From Sphingomonas sp. Leaf339 (GTDB lineage: Bacteria > Pseudomonadota > Alphaproteobacteria > Sphingomonadales > Sphingomonadaceae), in the NCBI RefSeq assembly GCF_001426195.1, contig NZ_LMRS01000034.1, forward strand, positions 62,001 to 126,000: a stretch of DNA of 64,000 nt, written 5' to 3'. The position numbers and the translations under genes are program-made. Position 1 is the first letter of the stretch; every line of letters begins with the position of its first letter. This document shows positions 9,344-18,122 of the stretch, piece after piece. The notes under the pieces were generated by a model. The model made no database searches. It saw only the letters and a list, made by a program, of their open reading frames with translations, and was not told the origin of the DNA.

Positions 9344-9701
9344 ATCTCTCCTGACGGGAGCATTTGTTGCCCACGTTCCGATACACCCCAGCCGCGCCGA
9401 TGGAACAACCCTCATCGGCCCGATCCAGCGGCTCTCGATTCGCCGGCACCACGGGGATCGGCACAATAGAACGGCACGCAAACAAAAATCCGTTGCCTGA
9501 CACCAATGATGTCAGGCGTCGAATGCCGCACCCCTGCAGCGTTAACCACCATAATGCATCGACCACCCCGTCAAACAGTTAACAGCCTCCGCAGTTAACC
9601 ATTTTCCGTATCACACCGGGATAATCCCGTTGCGCTACCCGATTGTGTCGATCCGCCAAAGTTGAGATCAGCATCTCACAACATCGGTGGGACGATAAAT
9701 C
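9344..9701. other. Intergenic region between acyltransferase remnant and PEP-CTERM gene
   Basis: No credible gene in these 358 bp. It holds a perfect 8-bp inverted repeat, GCCTGACA (9495-9502) and TGTCAGGC (9510-9517), and three copies of GTTAAC (9541, 9578, 9594) within 60 bp, unusual in such G+C-rich DNA. The region must contain the promoters for both flanking genes. A -10/-35 pair could not be assigned with confidence. Confidence 0.5.
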
Positions 9702-10499
9702 ATGAACAAGCTTCTCAAGATCAGCCTCGCAGCTAGCGTCTTCTTTGCCGCAACCTCGGCGAACGCGACGACTTTCGTTTTCGACACGACCAAGGCCGGT
9801 ACCGGCAGCACGGGCACGACCGGCAATTCGATGACCTATACCGCCAAGACTGGCGCGGAAACGCTGTCGATGAAGGCGACCGGCTGGAACCTCGCACAGG
9901 CGACCGGGTCGTTCTGGGGCTTCACCTATGGCCTCGGCTATAATGTCGTCGGCGCATCGCAGCTGACCAGCTACTCCGCCGGCCTCGGCGTCGTCTCGCC
10001 GGGCGACAGCGCCAGCAACGCGACGCACACGATCGACAATGCGGGCCGTACCGATTTCGTGCTGCTGCAGTTCAGCCAGCCGGTGACGTTGAAGTCCGCC
10101 GCCCTGAACACGTTCAGCATCGACGGCGGCTCACCCGATGCCGACGCCACGATCGGCTGGGGGTCGACCACCGGCGCCTGGGACCAGTCGCTGCCGTTGA
10201 ACGGCACTACGCAGAGCGCGTTCAACAGCTATCTGACCGGCACCGCCGCCTCCAGCGGCACCACCAGCGGCACGCGCACGCTCAACCTGGGCGCCGTCAC
10301 CGGCAATCTCTGGATGATCAGCGCCGCCCAGCTCAACCCCGATTGCCTGGTCGACGGCTTCAAGCTCGCCGGCCTGACCGTCAACACGGTCAGCGCCGTG
10401 CCGGAACCGGCAACCTGGGCGATGATGCTCGTCGGCTTCGGCATGGTCGGCGCCGCCACCCGCGTCCGCCGCCGCAAGACCACCGTTTCCTTCGCCTGA
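9702..10499 (+). CDS. PEPxxWA-CTERM sorting-domain exported protein
   Basis: 265 residues. A signal peptide (1-23, ending SANA) is followed by a Gly/Thr/Ser-rich beta-type body. The tail from about residue 233 is VPEPATWAMMLVGFGMVG followed by ATRVRRRK: a PEP motif with the WA variant typical of sphingomonads, one transmembrane helix and an Arg cluster. Family knowledge: exosortase cleaves at PEP and moves the protein to the surface or matrix. No exosortase gene is in this window. The body resembles no enzyme I recognise. A terminator hairpin follows immediately. Confidence 0.92.
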   Translation: MNKLLKISLAASVFFAATSANATTFVFDTTKAGTGSTGTTGNSMTYTAKTGAETLSMKATGWNLAQATGSFWGFTYGLGYNVVGASQLTSYSAGLGVVSPGDSASNATHTIDNAGRTDFVLLQFSQPVTLKSAALNTFSIDGGSPDADATIGWGSTTGAWDQSLPLNGTTQSAFNSYLTGTAASSGTTSGTRTLNLGAVTGNLWMISAAQLNPDCLVDGFKLAGLTVNTVSAVPEPATWAMMLVGFGMVGAATRVRRRKTTVSFA

Positions 10500-10526
10500 C
10501 CGGTCCCACCGTCAGGTGAGGCGAAA

Positions 10527-10557
10527 GGCCGTCGGTCGAAAGACCGGCGGCCATTTT
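10527..10557 (+). terminator. Terminator of the PEP-CTERM gene
   Basis: GGCCGTCGGTC (10527-10537), GAAA tetraloop, GACCGGCGGCC (10542-10552), one G-U pair, then ATTTT. It lies 28 nt after the stop codon. Confidence 0.82.
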
Positions 10558-10737
10558 CGTGAACGTGAATTTGCTAAGCAGCGACGTGGCTAGCATCAAT
10601 GTCTGCGCGCGAACCTCCTGCTTCGAACGCCGCGCCCAACCGCCCGATCATCGCGACCAGCGGCACGGCGCCCTCCGCCCGCCTTACCAATTCCAGCATT
10701 TCCTTAACCTCTTTCCGTCTATCGTGATGGCCGATCC

Positions 10738-12519
10738 ATGCAGGCGCCGGGGGGTCAGGGGCCGGAGCAAGCGATGGCGGGGGAAGCGGACGTGTCGTAC
10801 GATCAGGACCAGACGACGATCCACGTCGGTGTCGATACCGGCGACGATGCCATCATTCCGGCACCGCCGTCCGCCGACGCATCCGCCCCCTCCACCGCCG
10901 TCCTGATCCCAGCGCTATTCCTCGCCGCCTGTGGCAGTGGCGGCGGCGGCGGCAGTACCGCCGATGCCGGCACCGCCGCACCTGCCCCGGTCGTCGTCGT
11001 CCGCACCGCCCCGACCTCGGCACAGGCCAGCCGCTTCCTCGCGCAATCGACGATGGGCGCGACCAAGGCGACGATCGCCGACGTGATCGACAAGGGATAT
11101 GAGGCGTGGATCACCGCGCAATTCGCCCTGCCCCGCGCGACCACGCACTGGGACTGGCTGGTCGCCAACGGCTACAACGTTACCGGCAACATCAACAACA
11201 CCGCCGGCTTCGACACCACCATGTGGCGGCAACTGATCGTCGAGCCGGACCAGTTGCGTCAGCGCGTCGGCATGGCGTTGCTGGATATGCTGGTCGTCGG
11301 CATCGATGCGGTGAACCTCAATTGGAAACAGTTCGCGGCCGCCGCCTATGTCGACCTCCTGCTCGACAATGCCTTCGGTAATTACCGCACGCTGATGGAT
11401 GCGATCACGACCAGCGCGGCGATGGGATCGTTCCTCACCTTCCTCGGCAACCGCAAGGCGAACGCGACGACCGGCGCGGCCCCCGACGAGAATTATGCAC
11501 GTGAACTGATGCAGTTGTTCACGCTCGGCCTCTATCAATTGAACATGGATGGCAGCGTGAAGGGCGGCTCGAACCCGCCCGGCACCTATACGCAGGCCGA
11601 TGTCGCCGGCCTCGCCCGCGTCTTCACCGGCCTGTCGCTGGCCACCAACGTCAGCACCACGCCCGATCGTTACCGCCAGCCGCTGGTGATGAACGCCGCG
11701 ATCAACGAAACGGGCAGCGCCAGCTTCCTCAGCACCGGCGCGTCGGGCGGCGGCATGGCCGCCATCAAGACCGCGCTCGATGCGATCTTCGCCCATCCCA
11801 ATGTGCCGCCCTTCGTGTCGAAACAACTGATCCAGCGCCTCGTCACCTCCAACCCCTCGCCCGCCTATGTCGGCCGCGTCGCCGCGAAGTTCGCCGACAA
11901 CGGCAGCGGCGTGCGCGGCGACATGAAGGCGGTCGTGACCGCGATCCTGCTCGATACCGAGGCGCGCAGCGACACCGCGCTCACCACTGCCACGGCGGGG
12001 AAGCTGCGCGAGCCGGTGATGCGCCTCACCGCTTGGGCGCGTGCCTTCTCCGTCACCTCGCCCTCCAACGCCTGGAGCTTCGGCGACACCAGCAGTCAGT
12101 CGACCCGGCTCGCCCAGTCGATGGGCCGAAGCCAGACCGTCTTCAACTTCTTCCGCCCCGGCTATTCCCCGCCCGCCAGTGCGATCGCCAGCGCCGGCCT
12201 CGTCGCGCCGGAATTCCAGATTACCAACGAACAGTCAGTCGTTGGTTACGTCAATTACATGTACGGCCTCGTCGCCAACGGTGCGGGCGATGCCAAGGCG
12301 GACTACACCGACATCCTGCTGAAGGCCGCCGACACGGCCGCGCTGGTGGACGAGGTGAACCTGCTCCTCGCCGCCGGGCAGTTGTCCGCCACCACCCTCG
12401 CCGCCATTCGTCTCGCGGTCGACAGCGTGGCCGCCACCGCCGCCGGCGGCCCGACCAACCGCGTGGGGATCGCGATCATGCTGACGCTCGCCGCCCCCGA
12501 ATTCCTGATGGTGAAGTGA
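10738..12519 (+). CDS. DUF1800 family lipoprotein-like protein
   Basis: 593 residues in the proposed frame. A lipobox-like LFLAAC followed by GSGGGGG occurs about 63 residues from ATG 10738, after a hydrophilic acidic stretch, so either the true start is later or this is an unusual long n-region. The rest is DUF1800: ASRFLAQSTMGATKATIADV, then NYARELMQLFTLGLYQLN and FVSKQLIQRLVTSNPSPAYV. The function is unknown; DUF1800 proteins are exported and almost always encoded with a DUF1501 partner, as here. Its TGA overlaps the next ATG (ATGA), showing translational coupling. Confidence 0.88.
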   Translation: MQAPGGQGPEQAMAGEADVSYDQDQTTIHVGVDTGDDAIIPAPPSADASAPSTAVLIPALFLAACGSGGGGGSTADAGTAAPAPVVVVRTAPTSAQASRFLAQSTMGATKATIADVIDKGYEAWITAQFALPRATTHWDWLVANGYNVTGNINNTAGFDTTMWRQLIVEPDQLRQRVGMALLDMLVVGIDAVNLNWKQFAAAAYVDLLLDNAFGNYRTLMDAITTSAAMGSFLTFLGNRKANATTGAAPDENYARELMQLFTLGLYQLNMDGSVKGGSNPPGTYTQADVAGLARVFTGLSLATNVSTTPDRYRQPLVMNAAINETGSASFLSTGASGGGMAAIKTALDAIFAHPNVPPFVSKQLIQRLVTSNPSPAYVGRVAAKFADNGSGVRGDMKAVVTAILLDTEARSDTALTTATAGKLREPVMRLTAWARAFSVTSPSNAWSFGDTSSQSTRLAQSMGRSQTVFNFFRPGYSPPASAIASAGLVAPEFQITNEQSVVGYVNYMYGLVANGAGDAKADYTDILLKAADTAALVDEVNLLLAAGQLSATTLAAIRLAVDSVAATAAGGPTNRVGIAIMLTLAAPEFLMVK

Positions 12520-13907
12520 TGAGCTGCTTCGATCACGACCAGTCCCGCCGCGCCTTCCTGAAACGGTCCGCCGCCCTCGGGATGGCCGGCGTCGCCGCGC
12601 CCTTCGTCGCTAGTCTCGGCGCGATCGGCGAGGCAGCGGCCGCCACCGCCACCGATTACAAGGCGCTCGTCTGCATCTTCCTGTACGGCGGCAACGACTA
12701 CGCCAACACGCTGACCCCCTACGACCAGGCCAGCTACGACCAGTATCGCGCCGCGCGCAGCAACATCGCCCACACCCGCGAGTCGCTCGCCGCAACCCTG
12801 CTCAATCCGGCCGAGGCGCTGGCCGGCGGTCGCCAATACGCGCTGGCGCCGACAATGACCTCGCTGATGCCGCTGTTCGCCGGTGGCCAGCTCGCCTCCA
12901 TCCTGAACGTCGGCACCCTCGTCCAGCCGACCACCAAGGCGCAGTATCAGGCAAATTCGGTCCGCCTGCCGCCCAAACTGTTCAGCCACAACGACCAGCA
13001 AAGCTATTTCCAGGCATCCAGTCCCGAAGGTGCCACCTCCGGCTGGGGTGGCCGCATCGGCGACGTGTTCCAGAACGGCAACGGCACCGCCGCGCTGACC
13101 TGCATCAACGCCAGCGGCAACGCGGTGTATCTGACCGGCCGCAATGCCGTGCAATATTCGGTCGGCACCGGCGGCCCGATCGCGCTGCTGAACAACGCGA
13201 AGACGATGTACGGCTCCGCCGCCGCCGCCACAACGCTGCGCACCCTGATGACCGCCCCGCCCGGCAGCCTGCTCGGCGACGAGCATGCCCGCGTCTCGAA
13301 ACGTGCGCTCGACACCTATGCGCAGGTCGCCGGTGCCTTGGCTGGTGCCCCCGCCGCCAGTTTCCCGCTGTTCCCCACCGGCAACAGCCTCGCCGACCAG
13401 TTGAAGATGGTCGCCCGCCTGATCTCCGTCTCGTCGGAACTGGGCGTGAAGCGGCAGGTGTTTTTCGTCTCGCTCGGCGGCTTCGACCTGCACGACAACC
13501 TCGTCGCGCAGCATCCGGGGCTCATGGCGAAGGTCGCCGACGGGATGAAGGCGTTCTACGACACCACCGTGGCGCTGGGCGTCGCCGACCGCGTGACCAG
13601 CTTCACCGCGTCGGATTTCGGCCGCACCCTGCAATCCAACGACGACGGATCGGACCATGGCTGGGGGTCGATGCACTTCGCGATGGGCGGCGCGGTGCGG
13701 GGCAAGCGCATCTATGGCACACCGCCCGCGATCGGCAACGGTACCGCCGACGATGTCGGGCAGGGCCGCCTGCTCCCGACCATCGCGGTCGATCAATATG
13801 CCGCCACCCTCGCCAGCTGGTTCGGCGTGTCCGACACCGACCTGCCCACCGTCCTGCCCAACATGGGCAACTACAACCGATCCGCCTGGAAACTGGGTTT
13901 CGTCTGA
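12519..13907 (+). CDS. DUF1501 family Tat-exported protein
   Basis: 462 residues starting MSCFDHDQSRRAFLKRSAAL: a twin-arginine signal (SRRAFLK) with a hydrophobic stretch to about residue 45, so export is in folded form. The body shows family features: CIFLYGGNDYANTLTPYD, LGGFDLHDNLVAQHPGLM and FTASDFGRTLQSNDDGSDHGWGSMH, the last reminiscent of the alkaline-phosphatase/sulfatase superfamily metal residues to which DUF1501 is related. Catalytic activity is not established. ATG 12519 overlaps the stop of the DUF1800 gene, so the two probably form a complex or pathway. Confidence 0.9.
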   Translation: MSCFDHDQSRRAFLKRSAALGMAGVAAPFVASLGAIGEAAAATATDYKALVCIFLYGGNDYANTLTPYDQASYDQYRAARSNIAHTRESLAATLLNPAEALAGGRQYALAPTMTSLMPLFAGGQLASILNVGTLVQPTTKAQYQANSVRLPPKLFSHNDQQSYFQASSPEGATSGWGGRIGDVFQNGNGTAALTCINASGNAVYLTGRNAVQYSVGTGGPIALLNNAKTMYGSAAAATTLRTLMTAPPGSLLGDEHARVSKRALDTYAQVAGALAGAPAASFPLFPTGNSLADQLKMVARLISVSSELGVKRQVFFVSLGGFDLHDNLVAQHPGLMAKVADGMKAFYDTTVALGVADRVTSFTASDFGRTLQSNDDGSDHGWGSMHFAMGGAVRGKRIYGTPPAIGNGTADDVGQGRLLPTIAVDQYAATLASWFGVSDTDLPTVLPNMGNYNRSAWKLGFV

Positions 13908-13971
13908 CGAATTGTCTCGGATCGGGCCGGACCGGAGACATTGCGATGGCGCGCCGGCCCCGGCTCGCGCT

Positions 13972-14844
13972 ATGAGCACTGCCACCGTGGCCAATTCCTC
14001 TCTCTCCACCCGCCCTCCGCGCGCCCCGATTGGCGAGGACGCCATGCTGGACCCCGCACTGGAAGACGACGCGCCCGACATCACGACCGCGGACCCGCTG
14101 GCGCGCGAGACCGCCGGCGCGCAAACGCTGTTCCGCGGTCTCGACATCCTCGAACTCGTGGCGCTCCGCCCGATCACCGCCGCCGACGTGATCCGCGAAA
14201 CCGGCCTCACCCGCGCCACCGCCGCGCGTTTCATCGCCGCGCTCGTCGCCCGCCAGATGCTCGGCCGCGGGTCGGACGGCACGCTGCGCCTCGGCCCCCG
14301 CCTGATGTACGCCGCCTCGCGCGCCGCCGAGCAGGTCAACATCCTCAGCATCTGCCGCCCTTATTTCGAACGCTTCGTCATGACGGAGGGTCTGAGCATC
14401 TTCCTCGGCCGCCGCGACGGTGACTTCTCGGTGCATCTCGATCGGCATTCGGGCCGCGAGCATGTCGGCGTCTCGACCCGCCCCGGCGATCGTCGCGCCC
14501 TGCCCGACACCGGCATGGGCAAGGCGCTGATGCTGGATGACGATCCCGCCAACTGGGCCCGCCTGTTCGTGGAGGGTGGCGACCGCCACACCACGCCCGG
14601 CTGGGAAGCGCGGATGCATGAACACGTCCGCACCGGCGTCGTCATCCAGCAAGGCCCCCCGCCGGACCGGATCCGCTCCGTCGCCGCGCCGATCCGCGAC
14701 GCCGCCGGCCGCATCGTCGCCGCGATCAGTGTCGCCACCGCCGCACAGAATCTCGACGACGCCGCGATGGCCGCACTTGCCCCCCGCGTCCTCGACATCG
14801 CCGCCGCGATCAGCGGCGAACTCGGCTGGGTGCCCGCCCGCTAA
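13972..14844 (+). CDS. IclR-family transcriptional regulator
   Basis: 290 residues. After a ~45-residue low-complexity N-terminus comes an IclR winged helix (LFRGLDILELVALRPITAAD, ETGLTRATAARFIAALV) and then the IclR effector domain (LSICRPYFERFVMTEGLSIF, RALPDTGMGKALML, SVAAPIRDAAGRIVAAISVA). This family usually controls catabolic or stress operons by binding a small ligand. The start ATG 13972 was chosen because upstream codons overlap the DUF1501 gene. The 64-bp gap after DUF1501 allows cotranscription, but no target is evident. Confidence 0.88.
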   Translation: MSTATVANSSLSTRPPRAPIGEDAMLDPALEDDAPDITTADPLARETAGAQTLFRGLDILELVALRPITAADVIRETGLTRATAARFIAALVARQMLGRGSDGTLRLGPRLMYAASRAAEQVNILSICRPYFERFVMTEGLSIFLGRRDGDFSVHLDRHSGREHVGVSTRPGDRRALPDTGMGKALMLDDDPANWARLFVEGGDRHTTPGWEARMHEHVRTGVVIQQGPPPDRIRSVAAPIRDAAGRIVAAISVATAAQNLDDAAMAALAPRVLDIAAAISGELGWVPAR

Positions 14845-14901
14845 GGCACCGCCGCGCCACCCCTGTCCTACAGCCAACCAGATAGGTTAGTCACTGCGGT
14901 C

Positions 14902-15813
14902 ATGATAGACCGCACCCCGACCCCGCGCGACCAGCGCCCCTCACTGCCGGCCTTTGATCCGGTCCCCCGCCGCAAGCCCCGCCACGACGGCTGGACACCC
15001 GCCCGCCAGGTCGCCTTCATCGAGGCGCTGGCCGATACCGGCTCCGTCACCCGCGCCGCCGCGCAGGTCAACATGAGCAGCGAGAGCGCCTATTACCTCC
15101 GCCGCCAGCCCGGCGCGGAGGGCTTCGCACGCGCCTGGGAAGCCGCGCTCGACATGGGCGTCCTCCGCCTGAAGGACGAGGCGTTCGATCGCGCGCTCAA
15201 CGGCCAGCTCGTCCCCGTCATCGCCGGCGGCCAGTTGATCGGATATCGCCGCCGCAAGAACGACCGCCTCATCATGTTCATCCTGCGCCACTATGGCGCC
15301 CGCCCACAATCGGGCAGCTTCCGCCCCGCCCGCACGCCGCAGGCGGGGGCCACCCCCGTCGCGCCACCCGCCAACACCCTGCTCGCCGCGTTCGAGGGCC
15401 TCGACCTCGACGACGCCGCGCAGGACCAGATCGCCGCCATCCTCACCGCCTGCGCCGCCCGCGCCCGCGTCACCACCGCGCCGGACGATCCCGCCATCGC
15501 CTTCGTCCCCGCCCGCCGGATGCCCGACGACCACCCCGACGCGATCGAACTCACCGATGCCTTCCACTTCGAAGACGCCACCGATGCCGCGCCCGGCAAC
15601 GAGTGCTGGCAGACCCTCGACCTGCCCGATCAGCGCGACGCCATCGCCGAAGCCGTCGCCGCGATCGCCGCCAGCAAGGCGAACGGCGAATGGGACCGCC
15701 AGCGCGCGGAGAGCCAGGCGGCATGGGAAGCCGGCGCCGCCAAGCGCGATCGCGACGCCCGCTTCGACTTGTTCATGCCATCGGGCCGACCGCCGGACGA
15801 GTGGAAGGGGTGA
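14902..15813 (+). CDS. Helix-turn-helix protein resembling phage terminase small subunits
   Basis: 303 residues. Residues ~30-80 form an HTH unit (WTPARQVAFIEALADTGSVT, RAAAQVNMSSESAYYLRRQP) followed by LRLKDEAFDRALNGQLVPVI and RRRKNDRLIMFILRHYG. This layout is like the DNA-binding N-terminus of phage terminase small subunits and the sphingomonad proteins derived from it. The C-terminal half is acidic, Ala/Asp-rich, with a coiled segment near residues 240-280. No other phage gene is nearby, so it is probably a domesticated cellular protein; the function is unknown. ATG start at 14902. Confidence 0.7.
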   Translation: MIDRTPTPRDQRPSLPAFDPVPRRKPRHDGWTPARQVAFIEALADTGSVTRAAAQVNMSSESAYYLRRQPGAEGFARAWEAALDMGVLRLKDEAFDRALNGQLVPVIAGGQLIGYRRRKNDRLIMFILRHYGARPQSGSFRPARTPQAGATPVAPPANTLLAAFEGLDLDDAAQDQIAAILTACAARARVTTAPDDPAIAFVPARRMPDDHPDAIELTDAFHFEDATDAAPGNECWQTLDLPDQRDAIAEAVAAIAASKANGEWDRQRAESQAAWEAGAAKRDRDARFDLFMPSGRPPDEWKG

Positions 15814-15978
15814 TCCGGACGCCGCGTCCGTCGCTGATCTCCCTATGGCCGGCCGGGTCGCAACCCGTATCCCCCCTTTGTCAGCCTTCTGTGACTGCCA
15901 GTCACGCGCCCCGGTTTTCCTCGCTCTAGTTACACGAACAGATCGATGCGCTAACCAGACCCTCATTCGCTCGGCGGT

Positions 15979-16488
15979 ATGGCCTGCCTGGCACACAAAG
16001 CGAGCCAGCCCATGTTCGATGAACCCGGTTTTCCACGCGGCGCTGACATCGACGACGACGACGCCCCCCTCATTTATACGTTTGCCTACTGCAGTCGTGC
16101 CGCCGAAGGGGTCGACGAAATCGAGGTCGGCCGTATCGTCGAGGCGGCTCAACGTCGTAATCTGGCACGCGGGATCACCGGGGTGCTGGTTTTTGGCAGC
16201 GGTGTCTTCTTTCAATGGGTCGAAGGATCTGCGGCCCAAATCGAGACTCTAATCGCGAACCTTCATCGCGATCCGCGCCACCACGATATCGTCACGCTGG
16301 AACGGGGTGAGGAAAATCGCGAGCGTCTGTATCCGAATTGGGAAATGGAGCGGGTCGATGCCGACAATATCCGCGCCGTACTGTTGGATGCACTAGAGAG
16401 CGCAGAAGACGCGAACAATGTCGCGGCACTGAAGCGTATCCTCGATCATCTAGATTCTGAGCCTCTCAATTCGCTGGAGCGCCGCTGA
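15979..16488 (+). CDS. BLUF-domain blue-light photoreceptor
   Basis: 169 residues from ATG 15979; an alternative ATG lies at 16012. BLUF proteins bind FAD and signal by rearranging hydrogen bonds around Tyr, Gln and Asn. All key positions are present: Tyr37 (FAYCS), Asn61 (RRNLARGITGVL), Gln79 (GVFFQWVEG), Trp121 and Met123 (YPNWEM). The ~25-residue acidic N-terminal extension and a helical C-terminal tail of about 40 residues are the only additions, so it is a short stand-alone BLUF that must act on a partner protein. It converges on a second BLUF gene 59 bp away. Confidence 0.93.
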   Translation: MACLAHKASQPMFDEPGFPRGADIDDDDAPLIYTFAYCSRAAEGVDEIEVGRIVEAAQRRNLARGITGVLVFGSGVFFQWVEGSAAQIETLIANLHRDPRHHDIVTLERGEENRERLYPNWEMERVDADNIRAVLLDALESAEDANNVAALKRILDHLDSEPLNSLERR

Positions 16489-16547
16489 GTACGTCGGCGA
16501 CTTTCAGCTTCGACCGTCGAAACCCAACGGCAAGTAAGCCGCGCTGT

Positions 16548-16964
16548 TCAACTGCTGGCCGCTTCGGCACCGGCACGCAAAAACACCTGTTGCAGCGCCT
16601 CTGGCGTAGCCTCTCGAACCGCGCCGCTGGCGACCTCCTCGGCTGTCCAAAGCCATGTGTGCGCTGGATCATGTAGCATCGCCCACTGCGGAAGGAGGCG
16701 GTCAGCTACCTCGACTCGACTGAGCAGTGTCACCGCGAGATGTCGGTCGTCAGCCAATATGCGGGCGAACAGCGCGTCAATCGCTCCCTCGTCTCCTTCG
16801 ATTAGCTGAAGATAGATGTCGTGGCGGCAGATCAACGCGCCAGTGATACCGTCCCGCTCGTTTCTCCGGCGTGCAGTCGCGAGAATTGTAGCGAGTATAT
16901 TTTCGTCATAGCCGAACGGCTCCGACATGTAGATCAATTGTGTAACCACGGCAACGACTCCCAC
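16548..16964 (-). CDS. Second BLUF-domain photoreceptor
   Basis: 138 residues with a complete BLUF core: Tyr12 (IYMSEP), Asn35 (RRRNERDGITGALI), Gln53 (IYLQLIEGDEG), Trp94 and Met96 (LLPQWAMLHD). The C-terminal tail is only ~35 residues, Ala/Glu-rich helix. It faces the first BLUF gene tail to tail. The two proteins differ clearly in sequence outside the flavin pocket, so this is an old duplication or independent acquisition, not a recent copy. The start ATG 16964 is the first possible one. No output domain is fused. Confidence 0.93.
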   Translation of the reverse strand: MGVVAVVTQLIYMSEPFGYDENILATILATARRRNERDGITGALICRHDIYLQLIEGDEGAIDALFARILADDRHLAVTLLSRVEVADRLLPQWAMLHDPAHTWLWTAEEVASGAVREATPEALQQVFLRAGAEAASS

Positions 16965-17260
16965 TTGCCGCTCATGCTACGCGATCCGGGAACCATGGGC
17001 CATGACTGCTCTGCAACCCCTCGGCAAGCGGCTGGGCAATCACTCAACCGGAAGGTCGCGGCCGAGCCGGATCCGATCCCGCGTTGGAGGAAACGACCTT
17101 CCGGCCAGTCGGCATCGGTCGAACAAACGGTACACCTGTTACTAAGCGCGCCGCCCCGCGCGCCGAACGAGTGTCTCGTTTTTAGCGACACCAAACCGCT
17201 GATGTATGTCCAGACCTAGGCGATGCCAGAAGGCCCGTCGTCGAGATATCCAGCCCACCC
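16965..17260. other. Gap upstream of the second BLUF gene
   Basis: This 296-bp region should contain the promoter of the minus-strand BLUF gene and the 3' flank of the DUF937 gene. A small plus-strand hairpin with T-run is visible (AACGAG 17166-17171, CTCGTT 17175-17180, then TTT), but no plus-strand gene ends there. No supported coding sequence was seen. Confidence 0.45.
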
Positions 17261-17806
17261 TCAGCGGCGAAGATTACCCAGTATCGCATCGAGCGGATTG
17301 CCGCCGCCACTGCCGCCGAACAGACCACCCAATCCACCCAGGCCGCCAAGCCCGCCGGCGGCGGCGCCGGCATTGTGATTGCCCGCGCCCCCACCCAGCA
17401 CCGATGCCAGAATACCGCCAAGGCTGCCGCCCGCACCGCCGCCACTGGTCGCCAGATGCCGCGCGACCATCGCCGCGACGATCGGCAACATCGCTTTCAG
17501 AATCGTCTGCGACACGCCCGACTCGCCGGCCGCCTGATCGGCGACCTGCCGGCTCACATCCTTGCTGCCGAAAATGCGGCCGAGAATATCGTTGCCCGCA
17601 TCCGTCGTCGGCTGATCGACCGTGCCGACTGCTTCCGCGACAGAGGCGGGATCACCCGCCGCCGCCTGGTTCTGAAAACCGCCTAGCACCGACGGTATCA
17701 GCGTGGACAACGCCGATCGCGCCTGATCCGGGCTGATCCCGAATTGCGTCGCCAGCGCATCGATGTTCATGCCGCTCGATCCGAGTATCTGGTCCATTCC
17801 CTGCAC
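17261..17806 (-). CDS. DUF937 (YidB-like) protein
   Basis: 181 residues. The N-terminal half has alternating helices with the family pattern (ALATQFGISPDQARSALSTL, IPSVLGGFQNQA, GSKDVSRQVADQAAGESGVS, ILKAMLPIVAAMVARHL). The C-terminal ~45 residues are almost pure Gly/Leu/Ala (LGGLGGLGGLFGGSGGGNP), probably flexible. The function of DUF937 is not established. GTG start at 17806 with GAGGGAGA upstream; an in-frame ATG is the fourth codon. Confidence 0.82.
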   Translation of the reverse strand: MQGMDQILGSSGMNIDALATQFGISPDQARSALSTLIPSVLGGFQNQAAAGDPASVAEAVGTVDQPTTDAGNDILGRIFGSKDVSRQVADQAAGESGVSQTILKAMLPIVAAMVARHLATSGGGAGGSLGGILASVLGGGAGNHNAGAAAGGLGGLGGLGGLFGGSGGGNPLDAILGNLRR

Positions 17807-18122
17807 GTCGCGTCTCCCTCGGGAGGATGGCCTACGCCACCCGGTCGATATCGCAGCGTATCAGTCGCCCCGTCGTTCCGTGGAAAGCCCGGATCGTTTC
17901 AAAAACAATTGTTGCCGTCTCCACTCCCGCTCGCGGGAGGGGTCGGGGGTGGGCCTGCCCGCAAGGGTGCGCGACGCGAGGGGTGCACGGCATCCAGCCC
18001 CGCGCCGCGGCAAAGCCGCGTCGTCGATCGACACGGGCGAGGACAGGCTCGCCCGGCCGTCGACCGGCTCGACGCTGGTCCTCGTCCAACTTGGCGATTG
18101 CTCCGCAATCCCCTCCTTGGCC
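17807..18122. repeat. Hairpin-rich intergenic region with REP-like elements
   Basis: No gene in these 316 bp. Three perfect inverted repeats are packed together: CTCCCGC/GCGGGAG (17924-17939, 2-nt loop), CGCGGC/GCCGCG (18006-18020) and CGGGCGAG/CTCGCCCG (18034-18055). The first belongs to the common CTCCCGCTxGCGGGAG type of intergenic repeat in high-G+C proteobacteria. The cluster sits between the divergently oriented end of lepA and the start of the DUF937 gene, so it may shape the end of the lepA transcript. Confidence 0.65.

Noticed and set aside
12303..14351. 682-codon minus-strand frame across DUF1501 and the IclR gene
   Set aside because: Covers two well-supported plus-strand genes and has no recognisable motif.
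17166..17183. Hairpin with T-run on the plus strand
   Set aside because: Stem of only six pairs and no plus-strand gene ends nearby.
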